From Heterocephalus glaber (taxonomy: Eukaryota; Chordata; Mammalia; Rodentia; Bathyergidae), in assembly GCF_000247695.1 (NCBI RefSeq), contig NW_004624782.1, forward strand, positions 12,694,495 through 12,758,494: a stretch of DNA of 64,000 bases. The letters are read 5' to 3'. This document shows, one piece after another, positions 10,513 to 22,275 of the stretch (the stretch's first letter is position 1; each line of letters opens with the position of its first letter). The notes under the pieces are model-generated. The model ran no database searches. It saw nothing but the letters and a program-made list of their open reading frames with translations, and was not told the DNA's origin. A program made the position numbers and the translations under genes.

Positions 10513-11042
10513 GGGGGAGAGGAAAAAAAGGAGGAAGAGGGCGAAACAGAGAGCTAGTTGTGCCATTAATGCCACCCACTCTGACTAGAGGCAAGATCAA
10601 TTCTGTCCCAGGGACTCACTCAGGTCTTCAGTGGAGGATTTTGAAGAACCCCGCCATGCTTGGGCACGTCCAAGGGGAAGGTGTTGTAGCCCTGCCCAGC
10701 TCCTGTGGAAGAGAGCACCCCCAGGGGATCGAGTGGGACCTTGGCTTGCACAGGTGCTGTGTGCTCAGTGCCGTCATAAGCCTTTTGCAGGCTCTGGCTC
10801 ATAATTTTCCCCTGAGGTGGGGATTTGAGGGAATCTCAGTCACCTTTGCTTGCCCAGCATCTACAAGGGAAAAGGGGAATCAGGATATGAATAAAAATAA
10901 GGAGGGGGCTCTGCATGGACCAGGAATAACAATGTGCCATGGATGACGGAGAGCTAAGTCAGCCTCAACACCTGAGGTTAAGAGAGAAGCCCAGAGGGCT
11001 CGAAGGAGCCAGGTCTTCCCACTGTGAAGCCTGCACCCGAAT

Positions 11043-11105
11043 AGCTGGGAGTGGTGGTGCACACCTGTAATTCCAGCACTCGGGAGGCTGAGGCAGGAGG
11101 CAGCT
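11043..11105 (+). repeat. B1 SINE, truncated
   Basis: gctgggagtggtggtgcaca cctgtaattccagcac; 3' half missing. Confidence 0.8.
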
Positions 11106-11109
11106 GTGT

Positions 11110-11545
11110 GTCTGATGAATACTGAACAAATGTGTGTAATTTCTGCCAGACTTTTGACCTCATTTTCAAGCACTGCACTGTGGAATGGATGGTTAGAAAC
11201 AATAGTGTATTAGGGTTTTATTTAACCCTTTTGGATTGAACTGTATCTCCTTTTATTAATTTTTCCCTGTGTCATGATAAATGTTTACCAACATTCAGAT
11301 GTAGGTGCTCATTTTCAGTTGTTTCTCATACCTTGCAGCATGCTCTACACATTCAGTCCTTAAGAAGGTTATTTTACCAACTGTGCGTCTGTAAGATTTC
11401 TTAGCAATAAGATAGAAAATTGAGCAAGTTTATACCATAATTTTGTAGAAAAGAATCTGCTCAGTTCCATATTTCATCCATGAAAAACCTGCAATACAGG
11501 CAGTTTCAAGGATTAAATAAAAAAGAAATGTAAAACACTGTTACA
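11110..11545. other. Unique AT-rich sequence
   Basis: No repeat phrase and no coding frame found; could include a conserved non-coding element. Confidence 0.5.
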
Positions 11546-11549
11546 AATA

Positions 11550-11795
11550 AGGCTAGGCATGGTGGCAAATGCCTGTGATCCCAGCACTGGGGAGGCTGAG
11601 GCAGGAGGATCGTCACAAGTTCAAGGCCAGCCTGAACTACATAGGAAGGCCCTGTCTCCAAAAAACAAAAAATAAAAACAACCAAATTAGACCCAGGCTA
11701 GGCAATGTAGTAACTTAATGAGGCCCTGTCTCTAAGAAATAAAAGTGGCTGGGGATGTAGCTCAGTGCAAAGGTCCTGGGTTCAATCTCTAGTAC
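11550..11795 (+). repeat. B1 SINE followed by a B1-ID 3' part
   Basis: B1 at 11550-11667 (ggctaggcatggtggcaaat), then 11688-11795 with the 3' end of another B1 and an ID part (ggctggggatgtagctcagt, gttcaatctctagtac). Confidence 0.8.
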
Positions 11796-12135
11796 AAAAC
11801 AGAAGCTTCTTTCCCACCCAGCTTGGGCCTGGGCCTGGTGTCTGCTGGTCCTGGGTGGGCCTGGCTGGGCTGGGCAGGGCAGGGCACCATCCTCCATGTC
11901 CAGGGCTGGGCTCCCAGGGCCATGCCACTAGGCCAAGGCCCCAGCAGAGAACTCCTTCAGGTTGCCAGAGGGAAAGGCCCTGATCCGTCAGGAAGCTGGC
12001 AGGGCCTTGCCGGTGCTGATGTCTCAGGCTTCTTTCCTTTTTCTGAAACTCTTTATGTTTTAGAAACACTGAGAAATATCATTATCCAGACTGCTGTGTA
12101 TCATGAGTGTTCTCATCTGCCTAATTAACACTTTA

Positions 12136-12163
<28 letters not shown>
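12136..12163. repeat. (AC)14 microsatellite
   Basis: 28 bp of pure AC repeats. Confidence 0.95.
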
Positions 12164-12166
<3 letters not shown>

Positions 12167-12609
12167 TACAGTATAGGCTTTTTCCAGAGATAATCACAGG
12201 AATCATAAAGGACACCAACTCGGGAGAGAATGTGTGTTGAGGTGGGAGGTGCTTGTAATGCTGGCCGCTGAACAGCTCAGCTCCCACCATCCGTCAGAGA
12301 AGTTGTCACTCCTCAAAGTATCACTGCCCACGGAGACAACCCAGGAAATCCACTCTTCAGGTGCTTCAGGGATGTGGGATCTGGCCAGATGCCTCCACGC
12401 CTCCTAAGCTTCACCAGGGCTGACCCTGCCTGCTGGTGAGGGGAGGTGGACTCCCAGGTCCCAAAACCCCAGGGCCTGGGGCTGCAGGCCTGGCTCCAGC
12501 TCCTGAAAGCAGGCAGACTGCCCTCAGTGTCCGGCTCAGAGGGCCAGGAGGAGTTGCCACTCTGGGGGGTGGGGGGAGTGTTGAGCCCAGGGCCTTTGTT
12601 GTGAGCTGT

Positions 12610-12710
12610 CGGGAGCCATTCTACATAATTTGGGGGAAAAATCATTTCACGATTAAATTACGATTAGGGCTGTCTGAGCCCTCAATGGTCCTGTAATGTG
12701 ATGCTCAAGG
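12610..12710. promoter_or_regulatory. Candidate conserved non-coding element
   Basis: Unique AT-rich block with acgatta twice (12649-12655, 12660-12666) within GC-rich sequence. Confidence 0.2.
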
Positions 12711-12975
12711 GCAGGATACATCAGCTGAGGACATCTTGGTTCCCTGAGAACTGAGTAGTAAGAGAAAGGTTTCACCTGGGGAGGGACAAATTCCTTATCA
12801 GCTTAGCTCATCCCACCTACTGTTGTAAGAACATCCTTGCTCATCTCATGGTCCTAGTCAACATAAGCTCCTCATAGACCTGGGATCCTCATCAGCATAA
12901 GATCCTCATGGTCATGGGATTACTGACACCTTCCAGACATCTGATACTCCCTCTGATCATAAGATCCTCAGGAGG

Positions 12976-13063
12976 GGCTAGGGATTTAGCTCAGTGGTTC
13001 TGGCACCTGCCTCGAAAGTGTAAGGGCTAAGTTCGATCCCCGGTACAAAAAAAAAAAAAAAAA
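12976..13063 (+). repeat. tRNA-derived SINE (young ID-like family)
   Basis: TSD aagatcctcagga / aagatccttagga. Confidence 0.9.
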
Positions 13064-13566
13064 GATCCTTAGGAATTTAGATTATCGCTGCCCTCTGAGT
13101 CATCTGTCACTTCCTACGAATCCAACAAACAGTGGCAAGCTGGGGTCCTTCATCTTTACTCCCCAGAGCAGCATTGGTCAGGTGGGAACCCAGCTTCTCT
13201 CTAAGTCTTGTTTCCTGTCTATTTTTAATTCACCTTGTGCTGTCCTGGCTCACAGGAGACCAGGGCCCAGTGCAGGGGTTCTGGTAATGTCCCCTTTCCC
13301 GTTCCCTACAAGCCAGAGTCCCAGACATTATTTTAAGACAGGATCTCTTGCTGTAAATCCAGTTGTCTAATGTATCTATATGAAGCTAGCTATGTCTGTA
13401 TGCTCTTCTCCCATAAAATACTGTATAACTAATGTGCTTGGAGTAGTTGACTCCACCATCTTTGTAAGCTAATGAACTTGTGAATCACCCATTTATATCT
13501 TACTTTGAAATCATGTCAGTTCTTGAATGGGTTTGTCCTTAGCCTGCTGATTTCCTTTTTCTTTTT

Positions 13567-13653
13567 TCTTTTTTTTTTTGGTACCAGGGATCAAACTTTG
13601 GACCTTGCACTTTTGAGGCAGGTGGCTGAACCACTGAGCTAAATCCCTAGCCC
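13567..13653 (-). repeat. tRNA-derived SINE (young ID-like family)
   Basis: TSD ctgatttcctttt / ctgatttcctgtt. Confidence 0.9.
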
Positions 13654-13740
13654 TGATTTCCTGTTTCTTCCTAAAGAAAGTGGGTGGAGAAATTAATTTA
13701 GATGTTTGCTTGCAATAAAAAGAATTCATTTTTTAAAAAA

Positions 13741-13855
13741 ATGACAGGGACTCACTAGGTCACTCATTTGCCCAATTTGGGCTCAAATTGCGACCCTCCT
13801 GCTTTAGCTCCCCAAGGTGCTGGGATTATAAGCGTGTATCATCACGCCAGGCTTG
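13741..13855 (-). repeat. B1 SINE
   Basis: gacagggactcactaggtca, aaggtgctgggattataagc. Confidence 0.8.
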
Positions 13856-14082
13856 CCAACATTCTTAATGGGTGGGTGACAGTTGGCTGAGGTTAAAGGC
13901 TCAGACCCTCCAGGATGTTTAGGGCAGAGTTTGGAGCTTCCTGGTGACTCCTCCTCCCCAGGCTGGAGGCAGAATCAGGAGAGGGAAGGCAGGGTCTCAG
14001 GCTCTCCCCACTGCGTCAAAGCCTCCTCCCCACCCCACCCCAGTCAAGCGCCAGGCCCAGCCACCCGAACAGGAGACAGACA

Positions 14083-14215
14083 CAGCTTCACAGCCACTAG
14101 GAATTAAAACCTATTGATTTTCCCCATTAGCTAGAGAGGCCATCAGAGTGCATTAAAATCAGGCGAAGCACAGGCTCATGAATAATTAACACCTGCAAAT
14201 GACAACCCTGTGGGA
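14083..14215. promoter_or_regulatory. Candidate conserved non-coding element
   Basis: An abrupt AT-rich, repeat-free block in GC-rich surroundings with several homeodomain-like cores (ggaattaaaacc, ccattagctag, gaataattaac) and an E-box cacctg. Conservation cannot be tested here. Confidence 0.3.
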
Positions 14216-14511
14216 TGAAGAGAAAGGAGGGCTGCCTAGAGGCCAGGCCACCCTGACCCCTCCCGCCCCCGGCCCCAGGGAGCCACAGCTTCCCTCCCCT
14301 CGTCCACCTCCTCTTGTCCCCCCTTGCTGTCCTCCCAAGGACACCAGGTCAAGTCACACAGCCCGGACCGGACCTGAGGCGGCCCTGGAGCACTGGGCGG
14401 GGAGTCAGCCTGCTGTCGAGACTGTGGACCCTGGAGAGCACTGACCCTGTCCAGGTCTCCTTGTCCACGCTCCATGCTGTAGGGACCAGGCCAGGTGGCC
14501 TCTAGCTAAGT

Positions 14512-14605
14512 CCTTACTCTGTAGAGAGGGGCAGAGACTGCTCCAAAGCCACATAGAAAGTCTGCAGCAGAGGCCTCCCTGGAATCTGGGCCCCTGAGAC
14601 ACCTG
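14512..14605 (-). repeat. MIR SINE
   Basis: ggggcagagactgctccaaa gccacatagaaag, cctggaatctgggcccctga: antisense MIR. Confidence 0.55.
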
Positions 14606-15235
14606 CCTGGGGACCCCTTTGAAGCAGGCAGAAGAAAAGCACCCCCTTTGGGTGTTGCAATTCAAAAAATTCCTAATGGGACCAATTAGAAGAAGGCAAA
14701 CTCCTATGCTGCCATGGTAGAAGACGCCAAGGCTTGGCAGAGGCAGATCTCAGGCCCCATCTACTATGTCCCAGGATGGCCCTGTGCAGTTCTCACAGCC
14801 TGAACAACCGTACAAGGCAGCTCTGTTCCCATATACTCACCTTCTCTTAGCACAGGAGGCCCGAGTCTGTTCTTCCGGCCAGTGGCACTCAGCTCAACCT
14901 ACACAGATGGACCCTCCTGAACCCTCAGCTCCCGTCCAAGTTCCACATGTTCATCTTCCTCCCACGCGTCCTTCCCTCCAGAGGCCCGGGCCTGTAACGG
15001 GGGACGCCCCTCCTCTCTGACCGTGCCTCGCCTCCCTGTCCTCTTGCCTGCTCCACGAGGCACCACCCGGTGCCACCCCCCCACCCCACCCCTCAACGTT
15101 CGGAGGCCCCAGAAGCTGCTGCTCTTCTCCGCAGATCCCAGAAGGCTCTCCCTCCAGCTCTCCCCTTGGTTCCTCTCCCACAGGTCGCAGGTCGCAGCCC
15201 CAGGGTCACCTGCCGTAGGCTCTCCCTGAACAACC

Positions 15236-15325
15236 TGCCTGTCGGCCTCTCACATCTCCCTGTTTTATCTTTTCCCAGCACTTTTCATTATCTGAGTTTA
15301 TTTTTCCCTTTGTTCCCTGGAGGCA
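15236..15325 (+). mobile_element. L2 LINE fragment
   Basis: cctgttttatcttttcccagcacttttcattatctga is a typical L2 internal 3' segment. It abuts the CpG-rich segment at 15.45 kb. Confidence 0.6.
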
Positions 15326-15449
15326 CCCAGGGCGGCTGGGAATGGTCGGGCAGCGTGTTGTACACAGCAGTGGAAGTGAGCAAGACTGAAATCAGCCCGG
15401 CCCTCTGCTGCCAGTGCTCCGGGCTGCACCTAGCTGGAGGGGGCTTCTG

Positions 15450-16455
15450 AGTCACACAGTGGCACCAGGACTGCACCTGACTCCCGCCCGTCCTCCCGCG
15501 GTGCTGCCCAGCCCCGTGGCGTCCGCGTCCTGAAGGTGCACAGGGAGAGCTGGCCCGGGGAGGTGGCCCGGGTGGCCCAGGCAGCCAGGCTCCGGGGCGG
15601 ACAGGCCCTGCCCTTGCCCGGCTCCTGTGGCCAGCCCGGCCCCGCCCGCTGGCCTCCCCAGCTCCGGCAGGGAAGGAGTTAAGCTCCAGGCTTCTGCGCG
15701 TGAATGTGGAGCTATTAATACCCACAGCTGCCGAGCCGAGCCGAGACGAGCCCGCGCTGCCACCGGAGCGGAGGAGCAGGAGCCCCGGGAGCCGAGCAGC
15801 CTCCAGACCTGCTCGGGGGGCCAGAACTTTCCCGGGGCCGGCAGGACACGGGGCCAGCCCGCCGGCCCGTCCAGCCTTCAGCTCCAGGTCTCAGCCCACT
15901 CCCGGGAGGCCACCGCGCCACCCACTCAGCAGAGCAGAACAAACTTTCTTAGGGAAGCATCTCCGAGTGGCGCGCGGTCAGACACATGCACAGAGGGAGA
16001 GGTCGTCCGTGGGCCTGTCCTCCCTGCCACGCCTCTGAGAGACAGCAGCCACGGAGGGGCTGAGGCCACCTGGGACGCAGAAGGGACCGGTCCCCCTGCC
16101 AGCCACCTCCGAGCCAGGACAGGAGCCCCTGGGAGACAGAGCCACGGGCTCCCCCACCCACCGGGACGACGGGCAACCTGAGCGAGAAGGCACAGGCGGC
16201 AGGGGTTCTGGCTCGGGGCCCCGAGGCCCATAGGCTGCTGACCCTGGCGCACGCTGGCTCAGGGACCCCTGCCCTGGCCTGGGGCGAGGCTGCCGAGGTC
16301 GGCCCCAGCCGCCCCTGCCCTGTCCTGGAGCTGCCTCCAGCCTGGCCCCTGCACTGTGGAGCTGACAATGTGCCAGCCTTCTGCTTGGTCTGCTTCCACA
16401 GGGAGGACGAGGAGGAGCCGCTGGAAGAGGTCCCGCTTCGGAGGTCAGTGCGGGC
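15450..16455 (+). promoter_or_regulatory. Second CpG-rich promoter-like segment
   Basis: CpG-dense, repeat-free sequence containing a TATA/MEF2-like gctattaatac (15710-15720) directly followed by an E-box cagctg and a GA/GC-rich leader (gccgagccgagccgag). Downstream there is an exon-like piece bounded by ttccacag (ending 16401) and a donor GAG|gtcagt (after 16443), 42 nt long. It could be the promoter of a non-coding RNA, an upstream alternative promoter of SBK1, or an enhancer. No protein is recognised. Confidence 0.4.
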
Positions 16456-17525
16456 TGGGCAGTGGGCCGGGCACAGCTCTCAGGCCAGGGCCGCGGCCGG
16501 CAGGGCTGGCTGTGGACACTTGCGAGTCCCAGGCTCCCCGCCCACCTGCTCCCTGGCTCCCAGGCTGTCACACCCCTGGCTCCACAGTGACCTTCCCGTC
16601 CCTCCCCTGCTCAGAGCCCCCGGGGCCCCCAGTTCCCGCGGGATGAAGCCAAGATCGCTGGGCACCGAGGGCCTCTGTGATCTGGCTGGCCTCAGCCTGC
16701 CCCCCGCCGTTCCCCAGGCCCAGGGGCTCCTGGAGCTGCCTCCTCCGGGAAGGCCTCTGGGACCCCCAGGCCCACTGCCTGTCCTCCCTCGACTGTCTGT
16801 GTTGAATTAACCAGTGAAAGCGTGGGCGTGTGTATCTGTGTGTGTGGTTCTGGGGGTGAGCGCGCGAGCGTGCACAGGTGTGTGGAGGCCGATGGAGCAA
16901 CCGTGTGGGCAGAGGGGTCGGGCACAGGCTGCGGGGGCTCACGCCCGGACTCCGACCCCTTTTGCCCCGGCTCTTCCCATCCCTCCTCCCTCCGGGAAAG
17001 TGGGCTCCAGCCCAGGGCAGGACCCCGGCTGAGACCACAGGGCCACTCCACGCCTCCCTCACCCCTCAGTCAGCGCGGCCTCCAGGCCCTGCAGGACGGG
17101 AGGGTGTGGCTCCTGCAGCTGGGACTCGGTGTCTGCCGAGTCTGTCACTTCCCGTCTTCGGGCATCCGTCCCCTCCTCTGAGATGGGAGGCTGTGCCACA
17201 CAGTTTACCGCACGGCTCCGTGCCTGGGTCCTGATGCCAGGCCCCAGCCTCGCAGGGTCACACCTGGTAGCAGAGACAGAGTAGGAGGCCGGGAGACGGG
17301 TGACCCGGCACAAAGTGCTGGCTGCTGTGGTGGGAGTGGACACCCAGGGCCCCAGGGATCAGGAAGAGAGTCCCCAGCTCTGCCTGCAGGGCTGGAGGAG
17401 ACTCTGGAAGTACAGGCTCTCCCAGGGCACCCTGCTCCCCAGTATTCACCTGCAGTGAAACTCTCGAGACTTGCCTTCCACTGGCCGCCCTCCATCCAGG
17501 CCCAACTCCCTGCAGTGCCTCACCA
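16456..17525. other. GC-rich unique sequence after the CpG-rich segment
   Basis: Several overlapping open frames (up to 164 codons) on both strands. The gtgtgtatctgtgtgtgtgg tract near 16830 is a decayed GT repeat. Nothing is recognisable as coding. Confidence 0.55.
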
Positions 17526-17526
17526 T

Positions 17527-17718
17527 GCCAGGTGCGGTGCCACACGTCTGTAATCCTAGCTACTCAGGAGGCTGAGGCAGGAGGATCACAAATTTGAGGC
17601 CAGCTCTGGTAACTTAGTAAAACCCTGTCTCAAGGCACAATTCTAAACGCGGCTGGGGATGTAGCTCGGTGGCAGAGTACTTGCTTAACATGTAGAAGGC
17701 CCTGGGTAGAATAACCAG
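17527..17718 (+). repeat. B1-ID fusion SINE
   Basis: gtaatcctagctactcagga ggctgaggcaggaggatcac, gtaacttagtaaaaccctgt, then ID ggctggggatgtagctcggt. Confidence 0.88.
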
Positions 17719-17740
17719 CTCTGCAAAAAGCAAAAGGAGA

Positions 17741-17826
17741 GGCCAGGGATTTAGCTCAGTGGTTTCGCTGCCTGCTGTGCAAGCGCAAGGACCGGAGTTC
17801 GATCCCTGGTACTAAAAAAAAAAAAG
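17741..17826 (+). repeat. tRNA-derived SINE (young ID-like family)
   Basis: Intact boxes; TSD aaagcaaaaggaga / aaagcaaaaggaaa. Sits directly behind a B1-ID fusion. Confidence 0.9.
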
Positions 17827-17829
17827 CAA

Positions 17830-19555
17830 AAGGAAAGGCAGAGAAAGGGAAGGCAAGGCATCACACGCATCAGGAACAGCAAGAGAGAGCAAAGACTCAG
17901 TGCTTGGAAAAGGAATTGGTGGGGCAGTGGAGGTGAGGACAGCAGGAGAGCAGGGTCACCTACACAGTGGCCTTGACTGGCGAGCCCCGGGCTTGATCCA
18001 TAGGCCACAAATCAAGCGTGGCCGGGGCTGGAGGCCAGACTGGGGCGCCTCGGGAGACTTGGAAGTTACAGCAGAAGTGCCTGGACTACAGAGCCAGCCA
18101 CCGGCGACAGAACCACTGTTTTCATTGTGGGGGCTCAGAGTACTTGAATGAACGAGTGGGACAGTGAATGTGACACAGAGCTGGGGCACTGGGCTCCTCG
18201 AGCTGACGGTTAAAACACAGGTCTTCAGCGTCGGTCTCACGGGGAGATGAGTCACACGATCAGTTCCCCTGGACAGCAGCTCAGTGAACCAGAACGGGAA
18301 GCCCCAGAGCGGGACTGGAGCAGGCCTTGGGTCAGGCAGCCAGGAGGCTGAGCCCCTCCTCCCTCTTCCGTCACCTCCCACCTCTCACTTTGGAGACCCC
18401 TCCGTAGCCCTCTGGCCCCAGCCTCACCAGGAACTGGTCTCCTTTCCAGCTGGTGGACTCTAGCCCTTTAAGGCCGAGGGAGGGGACACCGCCAGGCTAG
18501 GCCGAGACAGTGACCACAGGTGCCAGGTGGTGAAGCTAAAAATACTGAGAGATGTGGATCCGGGCTGCAGGAGCCAGGCAGAGCACAGGGAGGGTGGAGG
18601 GAAGGCTCCAGACTTTCTGCCACCAGAGGAGGCCCGGGGAGCTGAAGTGAGTAAGGGCATCCTGAGGGCTTAGAAGAGACCGGCTGCCCCCGAAGGTCCG
18701 GCCCACCTCTCCCGGCCTTTCTTCAGCCCTGCAAGGTGCCAGCTGCCACATTTAGCGGACTGGTTCTGCCACATCCTGTTTCTGTGTGACCCCAGGAAGT
18801 CATTTCTCTCTGGACCTCTGTAAGACTAAAGAGTTGGGCTTCCTGAGCACCTTTAGGGACAGAGAGGAGGAGAGGGAGCAGGTGGCCACTCACTGTGAGC
18901 CCCACACACTCCCCGAGGCCTCCTGGGAACAGACGCTTCACTCAGAGGCTCACAGGCAGGTGGGGACCGGAAGCCCTGGCGCGAACATGCATGATGTGCC
19001 GCCGTCAAAGCCACGCACCCTCAGCTTCTGGCAGGGAACAGCCCACAGAGAACACGTCTGCATCTGATAAAAATGTGTCAGGGAGTGTCACCACATGTGT
19101 TCTCAGCACCCACATATGTCTTGGTGCACAGTGAAGGCGAGGCAACCAGTGGTAACAGGAAGCCTGTAGGTCTCAATGGCTCCACACGGTGGACACCTCT
19201 GGGAAGTCCAGGGGGGCTGGGGGCGCTACACCACGAAGTCTTTCAGGGGCCGGGATCCTCCATCCTGGGACTCTGTCGCCACCCGGGGCCTCAGAATCCA
19301 CGCCTGGATCCTCTGCATCCTGCTGGCAGACAACAAAGAGAGCGGGGACAACATGCAGGGTTTGATAGGCCGGAGCTTGATGTGGCTCCTTCCCCTCTGC
19401 CACGTGTGCCATGGCACAGCTGAGTGTGACGTGGTGCTTCAGCGCGATTGTGTCCACTTGTCTGGCTCGGGAGCTGCCTCGGGATGAGTAAAGCACACTT
19501 TGGTGTATCAGGCGGAGCACGGAGTGTGACCTTGGGTGCTCTATGCTGTCCCTGA
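17830..19555. other. Unique sequence, no gene recognised
   Basis: One MIR at 18755; frames of 60-141 codons on both strands lack support. Confidence 0.55.
18755..18850 (+). repeat. MIR SINE
   Basis: cctgtttctgtgtgacccca ggaagtcatttctct. Confidence 0.55.
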
Positions 19556-19559
19556 CCCC

Positions 19560-19757
19560 TTGCTCTTTGGCGCTGCTCCCCTACTCTGATTCCTGGCTGC
19601 CTCGCACAAGCAGCTTTGCCCTACCACGCCCTTCGCCATGATGTTTCTGCCTTGGAGCCTGCTGACTGTGGACTGAAACCGGGAGCCACACTAACCCTCC
19701 CCTTCTCTAAATTATGGGGGTCAGATATTGTGTCCTGTGACCAAAAAGCTGATTAAT
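19560..19757 (+). mobile_element. MaLR-type LTR 3' part
   Basis: cgccatgatgtttctgcctt, gactgaaaccgggagccaca, ccaaaaagctgattaatg resembles the 3' end of rodent MaLR LTRs. Confidence 0.45.
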
Positions 19758-19854
19758 GAACAAGGGAGGTTGGGAAATGTAGCCCAGAGTGACAACCTCT
19801 TAGGACCACTGTGACAAATGAAATAGTTTGGAACATCATAAATGTCCATTATGT

Positions 19855-20250
19855 TCATTCATTCATCTGTCTGCTCAGTCAACAAAGTCCATACTGCAAC
19901 TCTGTGGGCTAGCCCTGGAAACCAGACAGGAAGATACCACTGGGGGCTCGTACCTATGAGGGAGCTAGACAAAGTACACATAAGCAAACAGACATGATGA
20001 TCCAGGCGCAGAACTCACTGTTAAGGAAATAAACGAGGATGGCGGAGGAGACACCAACTTTGTATAAGGTAAACAAGGAGAGGAGGGACATTTCACTGAG
20101 AACAGGCAGGAGCTAGGTCACTCACTTGCTGGCCACGCTGAAGAGAGTGATTTTACTCTCCACAGGATTGGGAAGGCTTTGGAAGCTTTTAAGCAGGGAG
20201 GTGATATAATCCAATTGATGCTCTAAGTGATCCCTCAGGCTGCACTGAGG
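19855..20250 (-). mobile_element. Ancient LINE-type repeat (L2/CR1-like)
   Basis: Starts ttcattcattcatctgtctg, continues with ctagccctggaaaccagac and reaches gcttttaagcagggaggtgat. This is the layout of a mammal-wide ancient repeat that RepeatMasker usually places with L2-type LINEs. The family name is uncertain. Confidence 0.55.
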
Positions 20251-20362
20251 ACAACCAGCGGTGGTGGAGCCAGCATGGACACAAGACACCAGTGTGGAGG
20301 CCGTGGCATTGGTGCATGGTGGGGAACAAGGGCCTTTGGGGGCCCGAGGGACAAGATGATGC

Positions 20363-20728
20363 CTTCTGTTATGGATTGGATATGGTTTGCCCCCCTGAAC
20401 TCATGTGCAACTTTAACCTCCAAAGTCGTACATTAATGACATTCAGAAGGTAGAAAATTCATCCAAGTATAGTGTTTAGAACGGGACCTTTAGGAAGTGA
20501 CTAGATAGATAGATAGGGTGGAGTCCCATGACTGAATCTTTGTGGCTTTATAAAGCGAGGGGCGTAGACCATGCAGACCATGAGGTAGCACCACCTTGGG
20601 GACCTTCACCAGCATCTCTGCAAGGTTATCTGGATTTCCGGCCTCCAAAATTTTGAGCCAAACCAACCTCTTTATAAAATATTCTGCCTCAGGTGTTTCA
20701 TTATAGTAGTGAAAAGCTAACTGATAAC
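20363..20728 (+). mobile_element. MaLR-type solo LTR (MST/MLT1-like)
   Basis: Nearly full-length: ttatggattggatatggttt at the start, tttggaagtgac-type middle (ggacctttaggaagtgacta), end ttgagccaaaccaacctctt and caggtgtttcattatagtag ... ctaactgataacac. Confidence 0.8.
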
Positions 20729-20796
20729 ACCTTCTAAAGATATTTAGGAGATAAAATCCACAGAATTTGTTGATGAGTTGGAGGAAAAGGGGAAGG

Positions 20797-20873
20797 GGTG
20801 GGGCTGAATGATTATATGGATGATGAGTATTTGCCTAGCATGTATGAGGTCCTAGGTTCAATTCCCAGCAACA
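20797..20873 (+). repeat. Old ID element
   Basis: gatgagtatttgcctagcat gtatgaggtcctaggttcaattcc. Confidence 0.65.
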
Positions 20874-20934
20874 CATACACACATGCACATGAATTCTGCA
20901 ACACATATTTTTAACTTAAGAAGTATATTAGCGG

Positions 20935-21019
20935 GCTGGGGATTTAGCTCAGTGGTTTTGCCACCTGCTGGGCAAGCTCAAGGACCCAAGTTCGGTCCCC
21001 GGTACCAAAAAAAAAAAAA
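20935..21019 (+). repeat. tRNA-derived SINE (young ID-like family)
   Basis: TSD aagaagtatattag / aagaagtatgttag. Confidence 0.9.
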
Positions 21020-21025
21020 AAGAAG

Positions 21026-21420
21026 TATGTTAGTCATCTTTCCCTCACTGTGACAAACTCCCTGAGATAATCAGTGTATAAGGAAGAAACACTTATTTTG
21101 GCCCACAGTGTCAGACATTTCAGTCCATGCTTGATTGGTTCTGTTGTTTTTGGGCTCATGGTAGGGCAGAATGTCATGGCAGGGAGCACATGGTGGAAGA
21201 AAACTACCTGTGGTGGCTGGGAAGCACTGAGAGGGAGGTTGGAGAGGGAGGGGGGACTGGGGTCCCAATGCCCCTGACATGTTCCCCATGACCTCACATC
21301 TTCTCCCCACTAAGCCCCACCCCTAAAGGTTCCACCACCTCCTGATAGTGCCCCAGGCTGTTAACCAAGCCTTTCTCCCATGGGCATTTGGGGGACACTT
21401 GAGATCCAAATTGTAGCAAG
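21026..21420 (-). mobile_element. MaLR-type solo LTR
   Basis: Antisense order: gttagtcatctttccctcac, cctgagataatcagtgtata, cacttattttggcccac, ggttccaccacctcctgata, gacacttgagatccaaattg. A tRNA-derived SINE abuts its left edge. Confidence 0.75.
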
Positions 21421-21944
21421 AAGCCCGTGAGATTCTCCAGTGACAGTGTCAGATCAGGACTTGGTCTTAAGAGGCTGGAGCGAAGAGGAGAATTCTCCTG
21501 GCTGGCAACAGAGGGTCATAGTCATCCAGAGAGATGGGATGAAAGCCATGAGATCACATTGGAGAAAGAAGGGCCAGGAACATCATACTCCTGAGATCAC
21601 AGGAAGGAGAAGCCCACCTGATGGAGGAGAAGAGCAGCTGTTACAGTGGGAGGAAGCCGGGGGGGGGGCGGTGGCCCTGGGAACCAAGAGAAGAAGACCA
21701 AGGAAAGAGGGGGTGGCTGCTTGGCTTAAAAGACGCTGAACAATCAAGGAAGGCAAGAGTAGGTTAGAGACATAGAAGCTGAAAGTGACTCAGGTGAGAG
21801 CATGTCGTGAAGGCATGTCGTGAAGAGACAAATCAGGCTTGAGTGGTGGCTTCTGGTTAGAGACAGTAGAACAAGCACACCAGTTGGACTTCTGCCTCCT
21901 AAGACCCTGTTACAAAGGACGGTGAGTGGATTTCTTTAAGGCAC

Positions 21945-22275
21945 ATGTTAGGCAGCTTTCCATCACTATACCCAAATGCCTGAGATAGTCAATTTATAAA
22001 GAGAAGAGGTTGATTTTGCCTGAGGTTCTGGAGATTCCAGTCTATGATCAGTCAGGCCCTCTGCTTTGGGCCTGTGGCAAGCACATCATGTGGGTGCACA
22101 TAGCAAAGCAGAACTGCTCACCTCATCACCAGGAAGCAAAGCAAGAAAGGGGAAGGGGCTGGGGTCCCTGAGCACAGCCTCAGAGGTCCACTACAGGGGA
22201 CAGGAATGGGGACAGTACCATAGACTTCTGCAGTAAGTCTACAGTCTCCTGTGAAATACTACAACACAAACTGAT
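21945..22275 (-). mobile_element. MaLR-type solo LTR
   Basis: gttaggcagctttccatcac, cctgagatagtcaatttata, gaggttgattttgcctgagg, ggcctgtggcaagcacatca. Confidence 0.7.

Larger units (their letters stand above)
11800..12975. other. Unique sequence, no gene recognised
   Basis: GC-rich with the (AC)14 tract and the AT-rich block at 12.6 kb. Overlapping frames of about 100 codons on both strands are not convincing. Confidence 0.55.
13860..15235. other. Unique sequence left of the CpG-rich segment
   Basis: Contains the AT-rich candidate element (14.1 kb) and a MIR; no exons recognised. Confidence 0.55.

Noticed and set aside
15627..16181. 184-codon + frame in the upstream CpG-rich segment
   Set aside because: No domain and typical GC-rich composition; several frames on both strands overlap it.
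16370..16810. 146-codon + frame containing REDEEEPLEEVPLRR
   Set aside because: It begins at GTG, not ATG, in this eukaryotic sequence; the acidic piece lies in the 42-nt exon-like segment but cannot be tied to a protein.
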